NCBI GenBank assembly: GCA_030427735.1 | Contig: JAUIBP010000003.1 | Coordinates: forward strand, 186,001-250,000 | Source: Bacteroidia bacterium | GTDB taxonomy: Bacteria > Bacteroidota > Bacteroidia > Flavobacteriales > Flavobacteriaceae | Length of the DNA: 64,000 nucleotides | Reading direction: 5' to 3' | In this document: positions 17,185-26,562 of the stretch, piece by piece | Layout of the letters: every line of letters starts with the position of its first letter | How positions within the stretch are numbered: the stretch's first letter is position 1 | The notes under the pieces: generated by a model | What the model was told of the DNA's origin: nothing | Databases searched by the model: none | The model's input: the letters and a program-made list of their open reading frames with translations, nothing else | Made by a program: the position numbers and the translations under genes

Positions 17185-20103
17185 ATGCGCTATATTTTAT
17201 ATTTGTCCCTCTTTTTATGTGCTACCCAAATAACCTTTAGTCAACAATCTACAGACCCTTTAGAAACTAGAGATATAACCCTTCAAGAAAAATGGGTAGA
17301 TAGTGTTTATAACACCTTGTCTTTAGATCAAAAAATTGGACAGTTATTTATGGTTCGCGCCATGACTACTGCTAATACGGGAGATGTAAAACTCACCGAA
17401 GATTTAATTAAAGACCAACATATAGGCGGAATTATTTACTCTAAAGGCGGACCAGAAAAATTAGTAAAACTTAACAACAAGTACCAAGCACTAGCTAAAG
17501 TGCCGTTGCTTATCGGTATGGATGCAGAGTGGGGTTTAAGCATGCGTTTAGATTCTACTTACGCGTTTCCTTGGAACATGACTTTAGGGGCTATTCAAGA
17601 TCCGTCGTTAATAGAGCGCACAGGAAAACATATTGCAGAACACTGTAAACGCGTTGGAATTCATTTTAATTTTGGTCCAGATGTAGATATTAATACAAAC
17701 CCGAATAACCCTATTATTGGCAACCGTTCTTTTGGTGAAAACCGAGATAAAGTCACCCAAGATGCCATGGCGTTTATGAAAGGGTTTCAAGGTGCTGGTT
17801 TATTGGCAACTGGAAAACATTTTCCTGGGCATGGCGATACCGAAACCGATTCTCACAAATTATTACCAACCATTGCGTTTAGCGAAAAACGAATAGATTC
17901 AGTAGAGTTGTATCCGTATAAAAAACTTATAGATGAAGGTTTGTCTAGTGTTATGGTGGCGCATTTAAACGTACCAAGTTTAGAGCCACAAGCCAATTTG
18001 CCATCGTCGTTATCCAACACTATAATTACAGGAATTTTAAAAGAACGCTTACGATTTAAGGGACTTATTTTTACCGATGCTCTAGAAATGAAAGGGGTCG
18101 CTAATTTTAGTGAACCAGGAGATATAGATTTGGCCGCATTTTTGGCAGGAAACGATATTTTATTAATTTCTGAAGATGTTCCTAAGGCAATTGCTAAAAT
18201 AAAAGAAGCTTATGAGGCTCAGGAAATTTCAGAATTGCGATTATCGTACTCAGTAAAGAAAATTTTAAAAGCAAAATATAAGGTCGGACTTAATAAATAC
18301 AAGCCGACAGATACCGCAAACCTTATACAAGATCTTAATAGGTTGGAAGACAATATTTTAAATGAAGAATTATTTGAAAATGCCATTACTGTTGTAAAAA
18401 ACCACGAAAAAACACTGCCTATTCGCGATTTAGATAAAAAAACAATTGCCTATGTAAAAATGGGAGACGACGATAATTCTGCCTTTGTAAGCGAGCTTAA
18501 AAAATATACCAAAGTCCACGAATTAGAATCGGATAATTTAGACGATCTTAAATCTAAATTAGACAATTACAACACAGTAATTATTGGCTTGCACCGATCG
18601 AATGCCAACCCGTGGAAAGATTATAAATTTACAACGCAAGAGCTGGTTTGGCTAGAAACTATTGCAAAGTCGCACCATGTTATTTTAGATATTTTTGTTA
18701 AACCTTATGCATTGCTCGATGTGCCGTTTATAGACGATCTTGAAGGCATTGTGGTTAGCTACCAGAACAGTAATGTCGCTCAAGAAAAATCAGCGCAAAT
18801 TATTTTTGGTGCGCTTTCCGCAAAAGGAAAATTGCCTGTATCTGTAGGCAATGGTTTACCAGCGGGTTACGGAATAGATACACATGCCATTTCGCGTTTA
18901 GGCTATACCATTCCAGAACGTGTAGGTATAGATTCTGAAAAGCTTCATAAAATTGATGCTATTGCAGAGCGTGCTGTAAAGGAACACATGACACCAGGTT
19001 TGCAATTGCTAGTCGCCAGAAAAGGTCAGGTGATTTACAATCAGAATTTTGGAAAACACACTTACGACAAAGATTCAGAAACGGTAAAGTTTAACGACAT
19101 TTACGATGTTGCTTCACTAACTAAAATTTTAGCGACTTTGCCTTTGCTGATGGAAATTGTAGAGACTGGCGATATAACTATCGATTCTAAACTTTCGCAA
19201 TTATTGCCAGAATATAAAAATTCCAATAAAAAAGATATTACCCTTAAACAAATGTTGTCGCATTACGCGCGTTTAAAGCCTTGGGTGCCATTTTATGTGG
19301 CAACTTTAGATTCCTTAAAACGTCCTAGTTCCAATTATTATAGTAATGCCGAAAGCCCATTATTCAACATTAAAGTAGCAAATAATCTATTTTTAAAGCG
19401 CGATTATCCAGACACGATTCAAAAAGTAATAAAAGATTCCGATCTATTAAGTAAGTTAAGCTATAGGTATAGCGACTTACCATATTATATATTAAAGAAA
19501 TTTATTGAGCGGTATTACGACAGAACCTTAGATTTTCTGGTGCAAAAGCACTTTTACGAATCTTTAGGAGCCAATTATACCACCTATAATCCTTATAAAA
19601 GATTTAGTTTGAAACATATTGTGCCTACCGAAGACGATAATTATTACCGTTATCAAGTTGTACAAGGTTACGTACACGATATGGGTGCAGCTATGGAAAA
19701 TGGTGTTGGTGGACACGCTGGAATTTTCAGTAATGCCAACGATGTCGCTAAAATTATGCAAATGTATTTACAAAAAGGATTTTATGGCGATAAACGCTAT
19801 TTGAAGCCAGAAACCATAGATATGTTTAATACTTGCTATTATTGCGATAAAGACAACAGAAGAGGTTTGGGGTTTGATAAACCACAGTTAGGAAAAAGCG
19901 GCCCAACCTGCGGCTGCTTGTCTATGGAGAGTTTTGGACATTCTGGGTTTACAGGCACCTACACCTGGGCAGACCCAGAAGAAGAATTGGTATATGTGTT
20001 TTTAGCCAATAGAACTTACCCTTCGGCAGAAGTGAATACTTTGCTAAGGGAGAATATTAGAACAGATATTCAAGAATTAATTTACGAAGCAATTATACAT
20101 TAA
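17185..20103 (+). CDS. GH3 beta-N-acetylglucosaminidase fused to a serine hydrolase (beta-lactamase fold)
   Basis: A 972-residue exported fusion protein. After a signal peptide (about residues 1-20) comes a GH3 domain with the NagZ-type signature GKHFPGHGDTETDSH near residue 210, carrying the His-Asp acid/base dyad typical of bacterial beta-N-acetylglucosaminidases. A GH3 C-terminal alpha/beta domain follows (about 400-570). The last 380 residues are a class C beta-lactamase/penicillin-binding-like domain with SLTK (SxxK) near residue 643, a YSD in the Tyr position and GHSGFTGT near the C-terminus. It probably acts on peptidoglycan or chitin-like glycans in the periplasm. It ends one base before bshA. 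Confidence 0.9.
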   Translation: MRYILYLSLFLCATQITFSQQSTDPLETRDITLQEKWVDSVYNTLSLDQKIGQLFMVRAMTTANTGDVKLTEDLIKDQHIGGIIYSKGGPEKLVKLNNKYQALAKVPLLIGMDAEWGLSMRLDSTYAFPWNMTLGAIQDPSLIERTGKHIAEHCKRVGIHFNFGPDVDINTNPNNPIIGNRSFGENRDKVTQDAMAFMKGFQGAGLLATGKHFPGHGDTETDSHKLLPTIAFSEKRIDSVELYPYKKLIDEGLSSVMVAHLNVPSLEPQANLPSSLSNTIITGILKERLRFKGLIFTDALEMKGVANFSEPGDIDLAAFLAGNDILLISEDVPKAIAKIKEAYEAQEISELRLSYSVKKILKAKYKVGLNKYKPTDTANLIQDLNRLEDNILNEELFENAITVVKNHEKTLPIRDLDKKTIAYVKMGDDDNSAFVSELKKYTKVHELESDNLDDLKSKLDNYNTVIIGLHRSNANPWKDYKFTTQELVWLETIAKSHHVILDIFVKPYALLDVPFIDDLEGIVVSYQNSNVAQEKSAQIIFGALSAKGKLPVSVGNGLPAGYGIDTHAISRLGYTIPERVGIDSEKLHKIDAIAERAVKEHMTPGLQLLVARKGQVIYNQNFGKHTYDKDSETVKFNDIYDVASLTKILATLPLLMEIVETGDITIDSKLSQLLPEYKNSNKKDITLKQMLSHYARLKPWVPFYVATLDSLKRPSSNYYSNAESPLFNIKVANNLFLKRDYPDTIQKVIKDSDLLSKLSYRYSDLPYYILKKFIERYYDRTLDFLVQKHFYESLGANYTTYNPYKRFSLKHIVPTEDDNYYRYQVVQGYVHDMGAAMENGVGGHAGIFSNANDVAKIMQMYLQKGFYGDKRYLKPETIDMFNTCYYCDKDNRRGLGFDKPQLGKSGPTCGCLSMESFGHSGFTGTYTWADPEEELVYVFLANRTYPSAEVNTLLRENIRTDIQELIYEAIIH

Positions 20104-20104
20104 A

Positions 20105-21247
20105 ATGCGCATAGGAATTGTTTGTTACCCTACATTTGGGGGGAGTGGAGTTGTTGCAACAGAGTTGGGTTTAGAACTTTCTAAACGCGGTCACGATATA
20201 CATTTTATCACTTACAATCAACCGGTAAGGTTAGATTTACTCAGTCATAATGTACATTATCACGAGGTTAATGTTCCGGAATATCCACTGTTTCATTATT
20301 TACCATACGAGCTGGCGTTATCTAGTAAATTGGTAGATATGGTTAAATTGCACCGTATAGAAATATTACATGTGCATTATGCCATTCCGCATGCTTATGC
20401 AGCCTATACGGCTAAGAAAATGTTACAGGAAGAAGGTATAAATATTCCTATAGTAACTACTTTGCACGGCACCGATATTACACTAGTTGGTAATCATCCG
20501 TTTTATAAACCGGCAGTTACGTTTAGTATTAATAAGTCTGATGCAGTTACAGCGGTTTCCGAAAGTTTAAAGAACGACACGTTGCGCTTATTTAATATTA
20601 AAAACGACATTCATGTTATTACCAATTTTATAGATAATACAAAATATAAATTTGCTTTTACCGACTGCCAACGTGGTATGATGGCTAAAGACAGTCAAAA
20701 AATCATAACACACATTAGTAATTTCAGGCCTGTTAAACGCATTTTAGATATCATAAAAATATTTTATAATATTCAAAAAGAACTTCCAGCTAAATTAATG
20801 ATGGTAGGGGAAGGCCCTGAACGCGAAAAGGCAGAAAATTTATGTGCAGAATTGGGCATACTCGATAAAGTCGTGTTTTTTGGAAGAAGCAACGAAATTG
20901 ATAAAATTTTATGTTTTAGCGATTTGTTTTTATTGCCTTCGGAAACCGAGAGTTTTGGTTTAGCAGCACTAGAAGCAATGGCATCTGGCGTTCCCGTAAT
21001 TTCCAGTAATACTGGTGGAATACCTGAAGTTAACGTACATGGCATAACTGGTTTTTTAAGTAATGTAGGCGATGTAGAAGATATGAGTCAAAATGCAATT
21101 CATATTTTAAGCGACGAGAACCGATTAAAACAATTTAAACACAATGCCAAACAACGCTCGTTTACCTTCGATATATTAAATGTTGTTCCGCAATACGAAG
21201 CTTTATACAAAGAAACCTTAGCTAAAAGTAAGGCTTCTTTGGTTTAA
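20105..21247 (+). CDS. bshA: N-acetyl-alpha-D-glucosaminyl L-malate synthase BshA
   Basis: GT4-family glycosyltransferase that joins UDP-GlcNAc and L-malate, the first step of bacillithiol synthesis. At 380 residues it has the usual length. Hallmarks are the start MRIGIVCYPTFGGSGVVATELG, the HVHYAIPHAYAAY segment, TTLHGTDITLVG, ISNFRPVKR, and the C-terminal EX7E motif in LPSETESFGLAALEAMASG. Bacillithiol is the low-molecular-weight thiol of many Bacteroidota. Only one base separates it from the GH3/serine-hydrolase gene, so the two are co-transcribed. bshB and bshC are not in this window. Confidence 0.94.
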   Translation: MRIGIVCYPTFGGSGVVATELGLELSKRGHDIHFITYNQPVRLDLLSHNVHYHEVNVPEYPLFHYLPYELALSSKLVDMVKLHRIEILHVHYAIPHAYAAYTAKKMLQEEGINIPIVTTLHGTDITLVGNHPFYKPAVTFSINKSDAVTAVSESLKNDTLRLFNIKNDIHVITNFIDNTKYKFAFTDCQRGMMAKDSQKIITHISNFRPVKRILDIIKIFYNIQKELPAKLMMVGEGPEREKAENLCAELGILDKVVFFGRSNEIDKILCFSDLFLLPSETESFGLAALEAMASGVPVISSNTGGIPEVNVHGITGFLSNVGDVEDMSQNAIHILSDENRLKQFKHNAKQRSFTFDILNVVPQYEALYKETLAKSKASLV

Positions 21248-21256
21248 TGTAAATGA

Positions 21257-21739
21257 TTAAAATTGATAACGGATTCCAAGGGCTAAATCATAGCCGTCAT
21301 AATGTTTAGAGCCAATACCTGGTCTAAAATCTAGTGAAAGCATTAACGGGATATCAAAGCTGTACTCAATCCCAACAACACCTGCAACAAACACATAAAC
21401 GCCTTCATCATCATCATGGTTGTGATTACCATTATGGTGATGGTCGTGCTCTCGGTCTCCAAAACCGCCACCAACACCGGCATACCAATTAAAACGTTGC
21501 TCTATTTGCCAAACCCATTGGTATAAGCCCGTTAATTGAAAGCCTTCAAAATGGTCATTATCTCTCCACCCTAAATCGGCTTCTAATCGGTTGTTACTGC
21601 CCAAAGCACGTTGGTAAGATATTTCAAATCCAATACCATCGGCGCCACCTAAGCGTAACCCTAAGGCATTTTTAGCTACTTCTTGGGCTTGCATTGTAAA
21701 TCCAAATAATAAAAGAAAAAGTAATGTTAGTTTTTTCAT
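21257..21739 (-). CDS. Small outer-membrane beta-barrel protein with His-rich loop
   Basis: A 160-residue protein with a signal peptide (about residues 1-19) and alternating amphipathic strands ending in an aromatic residue (ALGIRYQF), the usual end of an outer-membrane barrel. Residues 97-112 form a His/Asp/Asn-rich loop with six histidines, likely surface exposed and able to bind metal. The family is not recognised beyond 'outer membrane protein'. It is convergent with bshA, with 9 bases between the stops. Confidence 0.8.
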   Translation of the reverse strand: MKKLTLLFLLLFGFTMQAQEVAKNALGLRLGGADGIGFEISYQRALGSNNRLEADLGWRDNDHFEGFQLTGLYQWVWQIEQRFNWYAGVGGGFGDREHDHHHNGNHNHDDDEGVYVFVAGVVGIEYSFDIPLMLSLDFRPGIGSKHYDGYDLALGIRYQF

Positions 21740-21873
21740 AATTCTGTTATGGGTTTTGCGAGCAAAAATAATTGTTCAAAATTATTTTACCTGTACCTTA
21801 TCCATTTTTTTGTTAGTTGTATCACAATCTCCTATTTTTAACACACTAATATTTTAAGGAATTATTATCGGTT

Positions 21874-24807
21874 ATGATAGACGTTGAGGACTTGCAACTA
21901 GATGCATTGAAGCAAAACTTAGAAGGTGAATTGTTTTTTGATGATTTAATAAAATCCATTTATGCGACCGATGCTTCGGTATATAGAAAATTACCTTTAG
22001 CTGTTGCATACCCTAAGAATGAGAACGATTTAAAACAATTAATTAAGTTTGCAACAACCCATCAAATCACTTTAATTCCTAGAACTGCCGGCACCTCGTT
22101 AGCAGGACAATGTGTGGGAGATGGTATCGTGGTAGATGTTTCTAAACACTTTACTCAAATCATTTCTATCGATAAAGAGAACAGAACCGTTACGTTGCAA
22201 CCAGGTGTAGTTAAAGATGTTTTGAATCTACATTTAAAACCCTATGGCTTGTTTTTTGCGCCCGACACATCCACCTCAAACAGATGTATGGTAGGCGGTA
22301 TGGTGGGCAATAATTCATCTGGAACAACCTCTATTCAATACGGTGTAACACGCGATAAAGTTGTAGAACTAAAAACGATTTTAAGCGATGGTAGTGCTGT
22401 AACGTTTGGAGCGTTAACGCCAGAAGCGTTTCATGAAAAAACAAAGCTAAATACGCTTGAAGGTAAAATTTACAATACAGTATATTCAGAATTACAGGCG
22501 GATACGGTAAAAAAGCAGATACACGATCATTTTCCAAAACCTGAAATTCACCGGCGAAATACGGGTTACGCTTTAGATAAGTTAATAGATTCCGATGTAT
22601 TCTTAGAATCATCAAAACCATTCAACATGTGTAATGTGTTATGTGGCAGCGAAGGCACATTGGCATTTACTACAGAAATCACTTTACAATTAGATCCTTT
22701 ACCACCTTCCGAACGCGTTATGGTTGCAGCACATTTTCGCTCTATAGAAGATGCGTTACGTGCCGTTACCACTTGTATGGATCATCATTTATACATGTGC
22801 GAAATGATGGATAAAACCATTTTAGATTGCACCAAAAACAATTTAAAACAGCAAGAAAACAGACAATTTGTTGTTGGCGATCCCAAAGCTATACTCATGT
22901 GCGAGCTTAAAAGTAATTCGGAAGCCGATGCAAAATTACAAGCCAATGCCTTAGTAAATGCTTTAGAGCACGAAGGTCTTAGTTATGCAAATGTGGTACT
23001 TTTTGGAGATGATATCGATAAGGCTATTGAATTGAGAAAGGCCGGATTAGGCTTGTTAGGAAACATTATTGGCGATAAAAAATCGGCTGCTTGTATTGAA
23101 GACACAGCTGTAACATTAGCTGATTTTGCCAATTATATCAATGAGTTTACCGCCATCATGAAAGGCTACAATCAAGAGGCTATTTATTATGCACATGCAG
23201 GTGCTGGAGAGCTGCATTTACGGCCTGTTTTAAATTTGAAGTTATCTGAAGACGTTAAAATGTTTCGACAAATAACTACCGATGTGGCTCATTTGGTAAA
23301 GAAATATGGTGGCTCAATGTCGGGTGAACACGGAGATGGCATTGTAAGGGCAGAGTTTATCCCTTTAATGATTGGCGAAGCTAATTACGCTATTGTTAAA
23401 CGTATAAAATCGATTTTCGATCCGAAAAACATTTTTAATGCTGGAAAAATTGTTGATGCTTTTCCGATGGATGAAAATTTACGATATCAACCCGATCGTA
23501 AAGAGCCTGAAATTACTACACTTTTAGACTTTTCGGAATCTCAAGGTATTTTAAGGCAAGCCGAAAAATGTAATGGTAGTGGAGATTGTAGAAAACCAGC
23601 CGAATTAGGTGGTACCATGTGCCCGAGCTACAGAGCTACCAGAAACGAAAAAGATACCACTAGAGCTAGAGCTAATGCTTTGCGGGAGTTTTTAACCAAT
23701 AACCAACCGGGCGAAAATCCGTTTAATCATAAAGCACTTAAGGAAGTTTTAGATTTATGTTTAAGCTGTAAAGCATGTTTAAATGAATGCCCGAGTACAG
23801 TAGATATTTCGGTTATGAAAGCTGAGTTTTTATATCAATATCAGAAAGAAAACGGCTTCGATTTAAGGTCTAAATTATTTGCTTATAACAACAAAATAAA
23901 TACTTGGTCTTCAAATTTTCCGACACTTACCAATTGGTTTTTTACGAATACCACAACTTCTAAATTCATAAAAAAAATGGCAGCTATTGCTCCGGAACGC
24001 AGCATGCCTTTAATATCAACTAAAAGTCTAAATAAATGCATTCAAAATATTAAAAATAAAGAAATTAAAATCAATTATAAAAAAACAATTTATTTGTTTG
24101 TTGATGAATTTTCAAACTATTTAGATACCCAAATTGGTTTAGATGCTATTGCCTTATTACAAGGGTTGAATTATGAGGTTAAGTTTGTTAATCATGAAGA
24201 ATCTGGACGTTCATTTATCTCGAAAGGTTTTTTAGATCAGGCAAAAGAATGTGCCAATAAAAACGTAGCGATTTTTAAGGATTTAATTTCAGAAGACACA
24301 CCTTTGGTTGGTATAGAACCTTCGGCTATTTTCACCTTTAAAGATGAATATCTGATGCTAGCCGACCAGAAAACGGCTGCGAAACATATTGCTAAACACA
24401 CTTTTTTAATTGAAGATTTTCTGCATCAGGAAATTAAAAACGGACACATTACTGCAGAACAATTTCACACAGAAACAAAACAGATTAAAATACATGCGCA
24501 TTGCCATCAAAAAGCTTTAAGTAATCAATTATCTACCTTTACCATTCTAAACCTACCCAAACATTACAAGGCTACGATTATACCTAGTGGTTGTTGCGGT
24601 ATGGCTGGTAGTTTTGGTTACGAAAAGGAGCATTATAGCGTGAGTATGCAAGTAGGGGAGCAAACCCTGTTTCCAGCCGTTAGAAAAGCGCCTAACGAGG
24701 TGTTAATAGCTGCCAACGGAACAAGTTGCAGACATCAAATAAAAGATGGTACTCAACGGGAAGCCCTACATCCTATAAGCATTTTAAAGGCTGCGTTAAT
24801 TACTTAA
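21874..24807 (+). CDS. FAD-linked oxidase with Fe-S and CCG domains (2-hydroxyacid dehydrogenase, YdiJ/GlcD type)
   Basis: A 977-residue fusion of three modules: an FAD-binding_4 domain (about residues 40-190; PRTAGTSLAGQCVGDGIVVDVS, MVGGMVGNNSSGTTS), an FAD-oxidase C-terminal domain (about 250-520; YYAHAGAGELHLRP, SGEHGDGIVR), and a GlpC-like Fe-S part with the cluster motif CLSCKACLNECPS near residue 630 and a CCG motif, SGCCGMAGSFGYE, near residue 908. This layout matches D-2-hydroxyacid dehydrogenases such as YdiJ (D-2-hydroxyglutarate) and some D-lactate or glycolate dehydrogenases, which pass electrons to quinone. The exact substrate cannot be told from sequence alone. Confidence 0.9.
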   Translation: MIDVEDLQLDALKQNLEGELFFDDLIKSIYATDASVYRKLPLAVAYPKNENDLKQLIKFATTHQITLIPRTAGTSLAGQCVGDGIVVDVSKHFTQIISIDKENRTVTLQPGVVKDVLNLHLKPYGLFFAPDTSTSNRCMVGGMVGNNSSGTTSIQYGVTRDKVVELKTILSDGSAVTFGALTPEAFHEKTKLNTLEGKIYNTVYSELQADTVKKQIHDHFPKPEIHRRNTGYALDKLIDSDVFLESSKPFNMCNVLCGSEGTLAFTTEITLQLDPLPPSERVMVAAHFRSIEDALRAVTTCMDHHLYMCEMMDKTILDCTKNNLKQQENRQFVVGDPKAILMCELKSNSEADAKLQANALVNALEHEGLSYANVVLFGDDIDKAIELRKAGLGLLGNIIGDKKSAACIEDTAVTLADFANYINEFTAIMKGYNQEAIYYAHAGAGELHLRPVLNLKLSEDVKMFRQITTDVAHLVKKYGGSMSGEHGDGIVRAEFIPLMIGEANYAIVKRIKSIFDPKNIFNAGKIVDAFPMDENLRYQPDRKEPEITTLLDFSESQGILRQAEKCNGSGDCRKPAELGGTMCPSYRATRNEKDTTRARANALREFLTNNQPGENPFNHKALKEVLDLCLSCKACLNECPSTVDISVMKAEFLYQYQKENGFDLRSKLFAYNNKINTWSSNFPTLTNWFFTNTTTSKFIKKMAAIAPERSMPLISTKSLNKCIQNIKNKEIKINYKKTIYLFVDEFSNYLDTQIGLDAIALLQGLNYEVKFVNHEESGRSFISKGFLDQAKECANKNVAIFKDLISEDTPLVGIEPSAIFTFKDEYLMLADQKTAAKHIAKHTFLIEDFLHQEIKNGHITAEQFHTETKQIKIHAHCHQKALSNQLSTFTILNLPKHYKATIIPSGCCGMAGSFGYEKEHYSVSMQVGEQTLFPAVRKAPNEVLIAANGTSCRHQIKDGTQREALHPISILKAALIT

Positions 24808-24832
24808 TAGATTTACACTTAGAATAAAAGTA

Positions 24833-24844
24833 CGTTGTACAACA
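24833..24844 (+). repeat. Direct repeat copy 1 flanking a lone hypothetical gene
   Basis: CGTTGTACAACA, containing the perfect palindrome GTTGTACAAC, occurs here just before the hypothetical gene. An identical 12-base copy lies just after it at 25374. The pair brackets the open reading frame, as expected for a gene cassette boundary. Confidence 0.6.
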
Positions 24845-24849
24845 TTTTG

Positions 24850-25350
24850 ATGAAAACAGAACCAAATAAAAAATTTAAAATACTTCGTTTAACAATTTTA
24901 TCAATTTGTTATCTCGGAATTATGATTTTTATAATTGGATTTAATAATTCTGATGATGAAAAACCAAATTGCGGATGTGAATCAGAAACTATAGATACTG
25001 TTCCAAGTGATTATTTTCCCGAAGTACCAATAGAAGAACAAAAGAGCGGACTAATATTTTACAAACGAGCTGAAAATGTCGATAATATTTTTGATGATGA
25101 ACACAACGGAAAATACAATAACTACTTTTGGATTTTAAGAGGTGCAGAAGGTTGTTATAATTGTAAGCATCATTTTATTGTGTGTAATAAGGATTTCCTT
25201 GGCTCTGAATTTGATTTTTTAAAAAACGTAAATGACTCAATACCTGTGAGTTTCTCTGGAGATTTAAAATACTTATGTGTTGAGCCATTTGCTACACCTG
25301 CTGACTATTCTTATGCTGAAATAAAATTAAATTCAATTGAACAACAATGA
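24850..25350 (+). CDS. Hypothetical single-pass membrane or secreted protein, possible cassette gene
   Basis: The ATG at 24850 gives MKTEPNKKFKILRL and 166 residues; an in-frame TTG at 24835 lies inside the flanking repeat and is a poorer start. Residues about 13-32 form one hydrophobic segment (uncleaved anchor or signal). The outside part has a GCGCES-like cysteine pair and GCYNCKHHFIVC, giving several conserved-looking cysteines. No family is recognised. It stands alone between the FAD dehydrogenase and an opposite-strand phosphoesterase, and is bracketed by 12-bp direct repeats, with a long dyad downstream. This arrangement suggests a mobile single-gene cassette. Confidence 0.7.
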   Translation: MKTEPNKKFKILRLTILSICYLGIMIFIIGFNNSDDEKPNCGCESETIDTVPSDYFPEVPIEEQKSGLIFYKRAENVDNIFDDEHNGKYNNYFWILRGAEGCYNCKHHFIVCNKDFLGSEFDFLKNVNDSIPVSFSGDLKYLCVEPFATPADYSYAEIKLNSIEQQ

Positions 25351-25373
25351 TTATTAAAGAACTAATAAATAAC

Positions 25374-25511
25374 CGTTGTACAACAACGTTTATAAAAAAT
25401 TGCTATTTTTAACAAAAACGGAATGTAGTTGCAAATTTACCAACTTCTGATTTTCCTACGGAAAATCCTCGTCGACAAATTCGCAACTTTTCATAAACAA
25501 AACCGTTGGTT
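25374..25511. repeat. Direct repeat copy 2 plus long imperfect dyad (attC-like candidate)
   Basis: Starts with CGTTGTACAACA (25374-25385), the second copy of the flanking repeat. An imperfect dyad follows: CAACAACGTTTAT (25381-25393) pairs loosely with ATAAACAAAACCGTTGG (25493-25509), GTTGCAAATTT (25428-25438) pairs with AAATTCGCAAC (25477-25487), and a perfect 8-bp hairpin GATTTTCC/GGAAAATC lies at the centre (25449-25467). Nested arms ending in GTTG-like cores resemble an integron attC site, though the cores do not match the classic GTTRRRY consensus exactly. It could also serve as a bidirectional terminator. Confidence 0.5.
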
Positions 25512-26364
25512 ACTTCTGTTTTTTCTTTTTCGATTTTTTATCGACTATAGTTATGGCTGCAATTAAATCTTGCATATCCATGTCTTTCAAATCTTCGTCA
25601 ACAAAAAACGGAGAAAGTTTGTCGTAATTAAAATTGTAAATTTTCCAGCGTTTAAACTGATACTCCAATGCTGTAAAGTTTTCAACCCAATCGCCAGAAT
25701 TTAAATACATGGTTTTACCTAATTTATTTTCTTTAATAAGCATTTTAGGTTGATGTATGTGTCCGCAAACCACATAATCGTAACCCTGCTCAATCGCCAA
25801 ATCCGATGCCACGTTTTCAAAATCGCTAATGTATTTCACAGCACCTTTTACACCATTTTTAATACGTTTAGAAATTGAATATTTTTCTTGCCCCATGCGG
25901 GTTAAACACCAGTTAACAAAACGATTTATTAAAATTAATCCATCGTAGCCATAACCACCAAGTTTGGCCAACCATTTCGCATTTTGAATGGAAACATCAA
26001 AAATATCGCCATGAAAGAACCAAGCATTTTTACCATCTAACTCGGTTGTATATTTATTAACAATAGAAAAATTTCCTATGCTAGAATCGCAAAACCGCCT
26101 AAGCATTTCGTCGTGATTTCCTGTTATGTAAATCACTTCTACACCATCTGCCGCCATATCCATTATTTTTTTTATGACCTGCATGTGCGATTTAGGAAAG
26201 TACCGTTTATTAAACTGCCAAATATCTATAATATCGCCGTTTAGAATAAGTTTTTTAGGACTGATACTGTTTAAATACGAATACAATTCTTTGGCATGAC
26301 AACCAAAAGTCCCTAAATGGACGTCTGAAATTACAGCAATATCTAGTTTTCGTTTAATTTTCAA
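25510..26364 (-). CDS. Metallophosphoesterase, UDP-2,3-diacylglucosamine diphosphatase (LpxH) type
   Basis: A 284-residue calcineurin-like phosphoesterase. The metal-site motifs appear in order: DVHLG near residue 16, NGDIIDIW near residue 42, GNHDEM near residue 82 and CGHIHQP near residue 195. Proteins of this type are annotated as LpxH-like enzymes that remove UMP from UDP-2,3-diacylglucosamine in lipid A synthesis. The C-terminal tail is Lys-rich (DKKSKKKKQK). Some Bacteroidota encode several paralogues, so the lipid A role is likely but not proven. It is divergent from aroC by about 200 bases. Confidence 0.85.
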   Translation of the reverse strand: MKIKRKLDIAVISDVHLGTFGCHAKELYSYLNSISPKKLILNGDIIDIWQFNKRYFPKSHMQVIKKIMDMAADGVEVIYITGNHDEMLRRFCDSSIGNFSIVNKYTTELDGKNAWFFHGDIFDVSIQNAKWLAKLGGYGYDGLILINRFVNWCLTRMGQEKYSISKRIKNGVKGAVKYISDFENVASDLAIEQGYDYVVCGHIHQPKMLIKENKLGKTMYLNSGDWVENFTALEYQFKRWKIYNFNYDKLSPFFVDEDLKDMDMQDLIAAITIVDKKSKKKKQK

Positions 26365-26562
26365 AAAAAGACGGTTTAATCTGTTTGTAATATTGCAAAT
26401 AACAGAAACAGATGTTACCTAAACTTAAAATGCTAATTAATTAAAATATAGCATATTGTAAAATTTATGTTATGTGTTTATATATTTAATATTGCTGTTA
26501 GGGTAATTTCTATTTTATTTTTTGTAATAATACATTTAAATTAGCAAAAAATATAATTTGTT

